DNA from: an uncultured Achromobacter sp.
GTDB lineage: Bacteria; Pseudomonadota; Gammaproteobacteria; Burkholderiales; Burkholderiaceae_B
Direction: 5' to 3'
NCBI GenBank assembly: GCA_913775005.1
Contig: CAJYKY010000117.1
Span: 1 to 15,769 of the forward strand
DNA: 15,769 nucleotides
Positions 7,128 through 13,430 of this stretch are shown one piece after another (position 1 is the stretch's first letter; every line of letters begins with the position of its first letter). The position numbers and the translations under genes are program-made. Below the pieces are notes generated by a model, which had not been told where the DNA came from, ran no database searches, and saw nothing but the letters and a program-made list of their open reading frames with translations.

Positions 7128-7171
7128 GCGAACCGTGCGCAGGATGCCATATGTTGCGATAGGCGGGGGGT

Positions 7172-7200
7172 TTGTGGACGGCAAGGCGGCACAGTACAGT
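7172..7200 (+). promoter_or_regulatory. Weak candidate promoter for the hydrolase gene
   Basis: TTGTGG (7172-7177) and TACAGT (7195-7200) are spaced by 17 bp. They match the consensus at 3/6 and 4/6. Transcription would start near 7207, giving a leader of about 37 nt before the ATG at 7244 and excluding the in-frame TTG at 7172 and GTG at 7199 as starts. Confidence 0.25.
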
Positions 7201-7243
7201 GATCGGCGTCCGTCTCTCCACACCACCCCTGCCCCCCTCGCCC

Positions 7244-8146
7244 ATGCGCGCCGCCCGCTTATTCATCGCCTTGCTTGTCACCTGCGTGTCATCGGCGGCA
7301 TCAGCAGGCTCTGCGCCGCCAGCCGCCCAGGCGGCCCTCGCTGCCACCGCCGCCCCTGCCACCTCTACCGCCCCCGCCGCGCCCACTCCGCGCCTCGACC
7401 AACGCTACGGCCCGGACGCCGCTCAGATCGCTGACGTCTACCTTCCCCCCGCCCCCTCTGCCCGCCCCGCCCCCGTGCTTGTCGTCGTCCACGGCGGGTC
7501 GTGGAAGAACGGTGACAAGGCCGCGCCGGAAGTCGTGCAGGACAAGCTGGCTTACTGGTTGCCGAAGGGTTACGTCATCGTGTCCGTAAACACGCGCTTG
7601 ATGCCGCAAGCGTCCCCCATCCTGCAAGCCGAAGACCTGGGCCTGGCCATCGCCTGGATCAACAACCAGGCTGCCGCGTGGCGCGCGGACCCGAACAACG
7701 TTTTCGTGATGGGACATTCCTCGGGCGGGCATCTGCTGACGCTGCTGGCCGCCGACGCCGCCATGCGCCAGCGCACGGGCGCGCCGCTGTGGCGCGCCAG
7801 CATCGTCCTGGACGGCGCGGGCTTTGATCTGCTGGACGTCATGCCGCGCCCGCATGCGCCGTTCTATGACGAGGCCTTTGGCGCCGACCCTGCACAGTGG
7901 GCGGCGGCCTCGCCTGCCGCGCAGCTACGCGGCGTGCAACCGCCCGCGCTGTTTGTCTGTTCGATGTTGCGGCCAGACCCGTGCCGCCGCGCGCAGCGTT
8001 ATGCCGACAAGCTGACCGCGCAAGGCAGCCACACCGAACTGCTGGGCGTCGCGCGCAACCACGCGCAGATCAATGCCGATGTCGGCGCGGACAACGACGA
8101 AACGCGCGCCATCAACGCGTTCATCGATGCGCAGCGTAAGCGTTAG
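7244..8146 (+). CDS. Exported alpha/beta hydrolase, esterase/lipase type
   Basis: This 300-residue protein starts with a clear signal peptide (MRAARLFIALLVTCVSSAASA, cleavage after about residue 21), which decides the start over in-frame TTG 7172 and GTG 7199. An Ala/Pro/Thr-rich linker runs to about residue 48. The hydrolase domain then shows the oxyanion-hole motif HGGSW (83-87), the nucleophile elbow GHSSGG with Ser159, and a late His273 (NHAQIN), with D245 or a nearby acid completing a triad. HGGxW with GHSxGG is typical of the hormone-sensitive-lipase/BD-FAE-like carboxylesterases. Secretion to the periplasm or beyond is expected, but the ester substrate is unknown. Its stop codon is the last base triplet of the first unit of a 31-bp tandem array, so the C-terminus FIDAQRKR is encoded by repeat DNA. 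Confidence 0.88.
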   Translation: MRAARLFIALLVTCVSSAASAGSAPPAAQAALAATAAPATSTAPAAPTPRLDQRYGPDAAQIADVYLPPAPSARPAPVLVVVHGGSWKNGDKAAPEVVQDKLAYWLPKGYVIVSVNTRLMPQASPILQAEDLGLAIAWINNQAAAWRADPNNVFVMGHSSGGHLLTLLAADAAMRQRTGAPLWRASIVLDGAGFDLLDVMPRPHAPFYDEAFGADPAQWAAASPAAQLRGVQPPALFVCSMLRPDPCRRAQRYADKLTAQGSHTELLGVARNHAQINADVGADNDETRAINAFIDAQRKR

Positions 8147-8270
8147 CGCGTTCTTCGATACGCAGCGTCCACATCAGCGCATTCATCGACACGCAGCGCC
8201 AGCGTTGGACCATTCCTCGATGCGCAGCGTAAGCGTTAGCGTATTCATCGACACGCCCCGCAAGCGATAG
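8116..8270 (+). repeat. Five tandem 31-bp repeats starting inside the hydrolase gene
   Basis: Units are 8116-8146, 8147-8177, 8178-8208, 8209-8239 and 8240-8270, with no spacers. Unit 1 codes for the hydrolase C-terminus and ends with its TAG. Unit 4 matches unit 1 at 27 of 31 positions, and bases 8124-8148 recur exactly at 8217-8241. Units 3 and 5 share ATTCATCGACACGC. A core TTC-(A/T/C)-TCGA-(T/C)-(A/G)-CGC is in all five. Confidence 0.85.
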
Positions 8271-8407
8271 CACGCTCATTCGTGACACAATCGCGCTCGC
8301 CGATCACGGCGCGCCCGCTCACTGCGGCGCCGTGCGCGGACGCTACGCCGGCACGCGGTCCGCCCGGTCCGCCGAGTGCCCACTTTGCAGCCTTCACGAC
8401 ATTTCCG
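8147..8407. other. Spacer between hydrolase and TPR-protein genes
   Basis: The first half is the 31-bp repeat array (units 2-5). The rest (8271-8407) is GC-rich with no recognisable promoter, Shine-Dalgarno sequence or RNA structure that I can support. Confidence 0.5.
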
Positions 8408-9799
8408 ATGCCGCACCGATACTCCGCGTTTCTTCTGGCCACCGCCGCATTGCTGACCACGGCCTGCGCCAATGCCGACACCGCTGCGCCGCCCCCCGGC
8501 ATGCCCCAATTCGGCGTCGGCCCGTATGGACAAAGCCTGACGCTGACGTTGCAGAACAATCGTGATGCCGCTCCCGCGCCCAACACGCCTTACCGCTTAT
8601 TCCTGACGGGCAAGCAGAGTTCGATCCGCAACACGCCCAGCCAGGACGGCATCCTGCATGGCGTGACCGACGCGCAAGGGCAGACGGCGTGGGTGTGGAC
8701 CGAGCAAGCGCATGATCCGGCCGACTTCACGCTGATCCGTCGCGTGGGCGACGGGCCGTGGGGCCACTTCTTTCAGCTGACCTCCAGCACAGACAAAAGC
8801 CCCGTGCCCGCGTGGCCGTACATCCTGACGATGCGCCAACGCTGGGGCGAACAGTGGGTGGACCTGGGCTACACGACGGAGCAAGGCTCCACGGCCTACT
8901 TCAGCCACGACATACCGGCGGCAGCGCTTTCGCTGTCGATCGAAGCCTCCCTCATCAGCGACCGCCCCTGCTTTAACGAACTGGACGCCATCACCCGCAA
9001 GTTCAGCCAGAACGATGTGGCGGGCGCACAGCGCCTGATCGAAGGCATGCAATGCGCCGCCACGCCGACCCAAAGACTGGATCTTGCCCAGCTGCTGCTG
9101 ATGGTCGGCCGCCAGGACGATGCGCGTCATTGGCTGATGCGCGCGCGCGAATGGCGCTTTCCGGAATCGCTCAAACCCGTGGACGCCACCGTGCTGCGCG
9201 ACCGGTACGACCTGGAAAAACTGCTGGGCATGCCGGACCTGGCGTTGGAAGACGCGCAGCAGCTACAGCGCCGTCAGCTTGAACGCGGCCGCAAGCGGCA
9301 GGCCAGCGACGTCGATTGGGCCAACGACATCGCCTACTATCTGGCGGACTTTGCCAGCCACTTGCCGCAGGCCGAAGCGCAGGCGCGGCAGTCCATCCGC
9401 GACCTTGGCCCCAACGCCTACAACCAGGGCACGCTGGGCTGGATCCTGAGCTTGCAAGGCGACGTGGACGAAGGGCTGCGACTGATGCGCGCGTCCTACC
9501 GTGAACTGTCCCGCAACGAAGACATCGTGGCCGACTACGGTATTGCACTGTGGCGCAATGGCCAGCCGGAATACGCCGCGCGCCTGTGGGACGAAGCCCA
9601 GGCGCAATGCGTCTGGGGCGGCCGCCTGTACACCGCGATGCGCGAAGCCCAGTACGCCCATCCGTATTTCCAGCACGCAAATTCCGACGCCGTGAACGCC
9701 TACCGCCAGCGCTGCGATGGGCCCCGCATCAAACGCAAAACCGTCGCGAACGCTGCGGCAGATGCAGCAGCAGACACAGCCGTAAACACAGCAGCATAA
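8408..9799 (+). CDS. Exported protein with N-terminal beta domain and TPR-like helical repeats
   Basis: The start at 8408 gives 463 residues and a hydrophobic export signal (RYSAFLLATAALLTTACANA). An upstream in-frame GTG (8282) adds 42 residues with no signal character. Cleavage could be by signal peptidase I after ANA (residue 23), or at a weak lipobox before C20. Residues about 40-185 look beta-rich: 'PYRLFLTG' and 'GVTDAQGQTAWVWTEQ' resemble the small domains found on type VI secretion-associated proteins, but I hold this loosely. Residues about 190-435 are helical repeats with TPR-like periodicity (DVAGAQRLIEGM, LLMVGRQDDARHWLMRA, GTLGWILSLQGDVDEGLRLM, ADYGIALWRNGQPEYAARLW). The tail is alanine-rich. 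A periplasmic scaffold role is inference. Confidence 0.75.
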   Translation: MPHRYSAFLLATAALLTTACANADTAAPPPGMPQFGVGPYGQSLTLTLQNNRDAAPAPNTPYRLFLTGKQSSIRNTPSQDGILHGVTDAQGQTAWVWTEQAHDPADFTLIRRVGDGPWGHFFQLTSSTDKSPVPAWPYILTMRQRWGEQWVDLGYTTEQGSTAYFSHDIPAAALSLSIEASLISDRPCFNELDAITRKFSQNDVAGAQRLIEGMQCAATPTQRLDLAQLLLMVGRQDDARHWLMRAREWRFPESLKPVDATVLRDRYDLEKLLGMPDLALEDAQQLQRRQLERGRKRQASDVDWANDIAYYLADFASHLPQAEAQARQSIRDLGPNAYNQGTLGWILSLQGDVDEGLRLMRASYRELSRNEDIVADYGIALWRNGQPEYAARLWDEAQAQCVWGGRLYTAMREAQYAHPYFQHANSDAVNAYRQRCDGPRIKRKTVANAAADAAADTAVNTAA

Positions 9800-9814
9800 G
9801 CGCCTACCCGCGCC

Positions 9815-9820
9815 TATAAT
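9815..9820 (+). promoter_or_regulatory. Consensus -10 hexamer upstream of the small lipoprotein gene
   Basis: A perfect TATAAT lies 57 bp before the ATG at 9878, just after the stop of the TPR-protein gene. I find no good -35 at 16-18 bp upstream. It gives the small lipoprotein gene its own possible promoter. Confidence 0.4.
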
Positions 9821-9877
9821 CCGCTGCATACGCTGCGCACCACGCGCCTGCTGAGGGGCAGTCGCAGGAGACTCCTG

Positions 9878-10042
9878 ATGAAATCCTCATTGATGCATTG
9901 GCTGGCCTTGCTGACCGCAACCTTATTGCTGGGCGGCTGCGCGCCCGGCAACGGCGGCCCGCCCCACCCGGGCGCCGTCAATCCCTACAGCAGCGGCGGC
10001 TTTCACGACGCCGGGCCCAACTACCCCGACACCGGGCGCTGA
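9878..10042 (+). CDS. Small lipoprotein, 54 residues
   Basis: ATG 9878 to TGA 10040-10042 encodes MKSSLMHWLALLTATLLLGG followed by Cys21. This is a textbook lipoprotein signal: a Lys near the N-terminus, a hydrophobic core, then the lipobox LGGC. AGGAG (9866-9870) lies 7 nt before the ATG. The mature part is only 34 residues, rich in Gly, Pro, Asn and Tyr (GNGGPPHPGAVNPYSSGG and onward), with no predicted fold. Residue 22 is Ala, not Asp, which favours outer-membrane sorting. It has its own -10-like TATAAT upstream and a GC hairpin just after the stop. I do not recognise a family; small secreted lipoproteins of this kind are common in Alcaligenaceae. Coding status rests on the signal, ribosome site and punctuation together. 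Confidence 0.8.
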   Translation: MKSSLMHWLALLTATLLLGGCAPGNGGPPHPGAVNPYSSGGFHDAGPNYPDTGR

Positions 10043-10047
10043 CCTGC

Positions 10048-10068
10048 CCCCGCCCCCACCGGGCGGGG
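10048..10068 (+). terminator. GC hairpin after the small lipoprotein gene
   Basis: CCCCGCCC (10048-10055) pairs perfectly with GGGCGGGG (10061-10068) around a 5-nt loop, 5 bp after the lipoprotein stop. It is followed by CAAAAACG, an A-run instead of a T-run, so it is not a canonical intrinsic terminator on the plus strand. It may still act as a 3' stabiliser or as a weak end point. Confidence 0.4.
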
Positions 10069-10162
10069 CAAAAACGCATAACAGCTTTGTGCGCCGGGTG
10101 CATCCCGCCGCCAGCCGGAAATCCTAGACTACCTGCACATCACAGGCGTCAAGGAGAAGGCT

Positions 10163-11383
10163 TTGCAGCCGCTGTTATCAAACGTGAAAGTGCTGGACCT
10201 GAGCCGGATTCTGGCAGGCCCCTGGGCCAGCCAGATCCTGGCCGATCTGGGCGCAGACGTCATCAAGGTCGAGCGGCCGGGGCTGGGCGACGACACCCGC
10301 TCCTGGGGGCCGCCGTTCCTGAAAGACGAGCAAGGCCAGGACACCACCGACGGCGCTTACTTCATCGCCACCAATCGCGGCAAGAGATCCATCACGGTGG
10401 ACCTGCAAACGCCTGAAGGCCAGGCGCTGGTCAAGCAGCTGTGCCGCGATGCGGACGTGGTGCTGGAAAACTACAAGGTCGGCACGCTGGCCCGTCTTGG
10501 GCTGGACTACGAATCGCTGTCGGCGATCAACCCGCGTCTGGTGTATTGCTCGGTGACGGGCTTTGGCCAGACCGGGCCGCGCGCCGCCGAACCCGCCTAC
10601 GACTTCCTGATCCAGGCCATGGGCGGCCTCATGAGCGTCACCGGCGAACGCGACGACAAGCCCGGTGGCGGCCCACAAAAAGTTGGCGTGCCGATCGTGG
10701 ACCTGACCACTGGCGTCTACGCCGCGCTGGGCATCGTGGCGGCGTTGCTGCGCCGCTCCCAGACGGGCACGGGCGAACACATCGACGTCGCCATGCTGGA
10801 CGTGCAAGTGGGTCTGCTGGCGAACCAGGCCATGAATTTCCTGCTGGGCAACAAGGTGCCGCGCCGCACCGGCACCGCGCATCCCAACATCCAGCCCCAG
10901 CGCACCTTTGCCTGCGCGGACGGCGACATCGTGATCGTGGTGGGCAATGACGGCCAGTTCGCCACGCTGTGCCGCCTGCTGGGCCGGCCCGATCTGGGGC
11001 AGGACCCGCGCTACCTCACCAACAGCCAGCGCGTAAAGAACCAGGACACGCTCGACCCCATTCTGGACGCCATCTTCATCACGCAACCGCGCGCGCACTG
11101 GCTGGCCGCGCTGAAGCAGGCGGGCGTGCCGGCCGGCTCGATCAACACCGTGCCGGAAGTCTTTGACGACCCGCAAGTGGTGCACCGCGCCATGCTGCGC
11201 AAGCTGCCGCATCCGGCGGCCGGCTCGGTGCCGCAGGTGATGAACCCGCTGCGCTTTGCGACGTCTTCGCTGCGCGTGGATCGCGCGCCGCCCTTGCTGG
11301 GCGAACACACCGCCGACGTGCTGCAAGAGCTGGGCCTGGACCCGGAACAAATCGAAAGCCTGCGCCAGCGCAAAATCATTTGA
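10163..11383 (+). CDS. CaiB/BaiF family CoA-transferase (first paralogue)
   Basis: This 406-residue class III CoA-transferase starts at TTG 10163, supported by AGGAGA about 5 nt upstream (10152-10157) and by MQPLLSNVKVLDLSRILAGP beginning where the family does. Recognisable parts are 'ADVIKVERPG' (31-40), 'NRGKRSITVDL' (71-81), 'NPRLVYCSVTGFGQTGP' (123-139), the central 'VPIVDLTTGVYA' with D180 as the expected catalytic aspartate that forms the CoA-anhydride/thioester intermediate, and the C-terminal 'PPLLGEHTADVL'. Such enzymes move CoA from an acyl-CoA donor (often succinyl-CoA) to a carboxylic acid. Being first in the operon it probably activates the substrate, which is inference. It lies 16 bp before the crotonase-family gene. 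The acid is not predictable from sequence. Confidence 0.93.
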   Translation: MQPLLSNVKVLDLSRILAGPWASQILADLGADVIKVERPGLGDDTRSWGPPFLKDEQGQDTTDGAYFIATNRGKRSITVDLQTPEGQALVKQLCRDADVVLENYKVGTLARLGLDYESLSAINPRLVYCSVTGFGQTGPRAAEPAYDFLIQAMGGLMSVTGERDDKPGGGPQKVGVPIVDLTTGVYAALGIVAALLRRSQTGTGEHIDVAMLDVQVGLLANQAMNFLLGNKVPRRTGTAHPNIQPQRTFACADGDIVIVVGNDGQFATLCRLLGRPDLGQDPRYLTNSQRVKNQDTLDPILDAIFITQPRAHWLAALKQAGVPAGSINTVPEVFDDPQVVHRAMLRKLPHPAAGSVPQVMNPLRFATSSLRVDRAPPLLGEHTADVLQELGLDPEQIESLRQRKII

Positions 11384-11399
11384 CCCCTCGGAGACTCCC

Positions 11400-12197
11400 A
11401 TGACCCTGCCGGAAAACCTGGCTGGCCCCTACACCGCGCTTGACGTCACGCTGGACGACGGCGTCGCCATCATCCTGTTGGCCAATCCGCCCGTGAATGC
11501 GCTAAGCACCGAGATGATGAACGAGCTGTCATGGGTGCTGGACCGCATCTCTGAAACGCCCGACATCCGCGCCGTGGTGCTGTCGGGCCAAGGCAAGACC
11601 TTTTGCGCCGGCGCAGACTTGAAGACCCGCGCCGCCACCATCAAAGGCCCGGGCGACCTGCCCCAGCACTCGCGCCGCACCCGCGAATGCTTTCATGCCA
11701 TCCGCGAATGCGCCAAACCCGTGGTGGGCGCGATCAATGGCGCCGCACTGGGCGCGGGGCTGGCCATCGTGGCCTCGTGCGACATCCTGCTGGCCGCGAA
11801 CACGGCGGTCGTGGGCCTGCCAGAGATCAACGTCGGCCTGTTGGGCGGTGGGCGCCATGGTATGCGGCTCTTCGGCCATTCCCGCCTGCGCCGCATGATG
11901 CTGACGGGGATGCGCGTGGACGGCGACGAACTCTATCGGCTGGGCGTGGTCGAGGCCAGCGTGCCTGCGGAATCCCTGATGGATCGCGCGATGGAGCTGG
12001 CGCGCGAACTGGCGTCCAAGAGTCCGCTGGCCACCGTTCTGGCCAAGCAGACGCTCAACGCGATCGAAGACATGAGCCTGCGCGACGGCTACCGGTACGA
12101 GCAGGACATGACGGCCGCCATCGCCAAGACCGAAGACGCAGCGGAAGCCCGCCGCGCCTTCCTGGAAAAACGCGCACCGGTATTCCAAGGCAAATAA
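11400..12197 (+). CDS. Enoyl-CoA hydratase/isomerase (crotonase) family protein
   Basis: The ATG at 11400 with GGAG 6 nt upstream gives 265 residues, normal for the family. The crotonase fold is clear: 'NPPVNALSTEMMNEL' (29-43), the oxyanion-hole strand 'KTFCAGADLK' (66-75), 'PVVGAINGAALGAGLAIVASCD' (107-128), 'GLPEINVGLLGGG' (139-151) and a charged C-terminal helix. In rat mitochondrial hydratase two glutamates (144 and 164) act on the substrate. Here the second is kept as E142, but the first position is A122. This pattern is found in isomerases and other crotonase-family activities, so simple syn-hydration should not be assumed. It sits between two CoA-transferase genes, 16 bp after the first and 9 bp before the second, so it surely shares their transcript. 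Confidence 0.93.
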   Translation: MTLPENLAGPYTALDVTLDDGVAIILLANPPVNALSTEMMNELSWVLDRISETPDIRAVVLSGQGKTFCAGADLKTRAATIKGPGDLPQHSRRTRECFHAIRECAKPVVGAINGAALGAGLAIVASCDILLAANTAVVGLPEINVGLLGGGRHGMRLFGHSRLRRMMLTGMRVDGDELYRLGVVEASVPAESLMDRAMELARELASKSPLATVLAKQTLNAIEDMSLRDGYRYEQDMTAAIAKTEDAAEARRAFLEKRAPVFQGK

Positions 12198-12206
12198 GGA
12201 GCCACG

Positions 12207-13430
12207 ATGAGCACTGCGCTGGAAGGGGTGAAGGTGCTGGACTTGAGCCGGGTGTTTTCCGGCCCATGGGCGGCACAGATGCTGGCGGATTTTGGCGCCG
12301 ACGTGATCAAGGTGGAACGCCCTGGCCGGGGCGACGACGTGCGCCATCAGGGCTACCCGATGCCCGACCGCAACGGCCAACCAAGCCGGCAGACGTCGTC
12401 ATTCGTGGCGATGAACCGCGGCAAGAGATCACTCACCATCGATATCTCTCGGCCCGACGGCCAGGCGCTGGTGCGGCGGCTGGCGCAAACGGCCGATATC
12501 GTGATCGAGAACTTCAAGGCGGGCGACTTGCGCCGCTATGGCCTGGACTATGCGTCGCTGTCCGCGCTGAACCCCCGGCTGGTGTATTGCTCGATCACCG
12601 GCTTCGGGCAGACGGGACCGTACAGCCATCTGCCCGGCTACGACCCCATCTTCCAGTCGATGAGCGGCCTGATGAGCGTGACCGGCGTGCCGGATGGCGA
12701 ACCCGGCGCCGGCCCCGTTAAGGCAGGCTATTCGGTGTCGGACCTGACGGCGGGGTTTTATGCGGTCTCGGCCATCCTGGCCGCGCTGCGCCACCGAGAT
12801 CAGATTTCCGGCCAGGGCCAGCACATCGACCTTGCCTTGCTGGACGCGCAGATCGCCGCCATTTCCCATATCGGCATGAACTATCTGGCCAGCGGCCAGC
12901 TACCCGCGCGCATGGGGTCGGCCTCGCAGATCACCGCGCCGTTTCGCGCCTTCGCATGCAGCGACGGCCATCTGATGGTGGCCGTGGGCAACGACACGCA
13001 GTACCGCAGCTTTTGCACCGTGATCGGGCTACCGGCACTGGCCGATGACCCGCGCTTTACCACCAACCCGCTGCGCGCCTCGGCGCAGGCCGAGCTGTCG
13101 CGCTTGATCGAACCGGCCATGCGCGAGCGCACCGCCCGCGAGTGGAACGACGCGCTGGCCGCCGCCAACGTGCCTTGCGGCCCCATCTATACGATGGACC
13201 AGGTGTTTGACGACCCGCGGGTCCAGCACCGCAACGTGCTGGGCAGCGTGCACCATCCCGAACTGGGCGACATGCCCGTCATCAACAACCCGATCCACTT
13301 CTCCCGCACGCCCATCGCCCCCGGCCTGCCGCCGCCGCTCTTGGGCGAACACACGGCTGCCGTGCTGCGCGCCGAACTGGGATTGTCGGACGATGAAATC
13401 GCCCGCCTGCATGCCGAGGGCATCGTATGA
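12207..13430 (+). CDS. CaiB/BaiF family CoA-transferase (second paralogue)
   Basis: This is a 407-residue class III CoA-transferase. GGAG (12198-12201), directly after the stop of the preceding gene, lies 5 nt before the ATG. The motifs follow the first paralogue: 'VKVLDLSRVFSGPWAAQMLA' (8-27), 'NRGKRSLTIDI' (70-80), 'CSITGFGQTGP' (128-138), 'VSDLTAGFYA' with D179 as catalytic aspartate, and 'PPPLLGEHTAAVL'. By eye the two proteins agree at roughly half their positions, so they are old paralogues with probably different acids or different CoA donors. CaiB-type enzymes are dimers with interlocked rings; a heterodimer of the two is conceivable but unsupported. The gene ends in a 4-bp ATGA overlap with the acyl-CoA dehydrogenase gene, indicating translational coupling. 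Confidence 0.93.
   Translation: MSTALEGVKVLDLSRVFSGPWAAQMLADFGADVIKVERPGRGDDVRHQGYPMPDRNGQPSRQTSSFVAMNRGKRSLTIDISRPDGQALVRRLAQTADIVIENFKAGDLRRYGLDYASLSALNPRLVYCSITGFGQTGPYSHLPGYDPIFQSMSGLMSVTGVPDGEPGAGPVKAGYSVSDLTAGFYAVSAILAALRHRDQISGQGQHIDLALLDAQIAAISHIGMNYLASGQLPARMGSASQITAPFRAFACSDGHLMVAVGNDTQYRSFCTVIGLPALADDPRFTTNPLRASAQAELSRLIEPAMRERTAREWNDALAAANVPCGPIYTMDQVFDDPRVQHRNVLGSVHHPELGDMPVINNPIHFSRTPIAPGLPPPLLGEHTAAVLRAELGLSDDEIARLHAEGIV

Larger units (their letters stand above)
6927..7243. other. Divergent intergenic region of about 317 bp with degenerate repeats
   Basis: This gap separates the membrane-protein start (minus) from the hydrolase start (plus). It contains the repeat block at about 7021-7127 and a weak plus-strand promoter (7172-7200). 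I see no RNA gene and no protein with recognisable features. The open frames crossing it on both strands are composed of repeat-derived codons. Confidence 0.6.

Noticed and set aside
6927..7226. N-terminal extension of the minus-strand membrane protein
   Set aside because: The extra 100 residues are encoded by degenerate repeats and have unlike composition; the first hydrophobic helix begins right after the internal ATG at 6926.
8116..8270. CRISPR array
   Set aside because: The 31-bp units are directly adjacent with no spacers, and no cas gene is near.
8073..8270. A 65-codon overlapping frame through the 31-bp repeats
   Set aside because: It is the shifted frame of the hydrolase end continued through repeat DNA, with no ribosome site and no conserved features.
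8282..8407. 42-residue extension of the TPR-like protein from GTG
   Set aside because: It would bury the signal peptide, and it has no ribosome site.
10178..11401. 407-codon minus-strand frame opposite the first CoA-transferase
   Set aside because: Composition is His/Arg/Gln-rich with no motifs; the sense strand has a complete, motif-rich protein.
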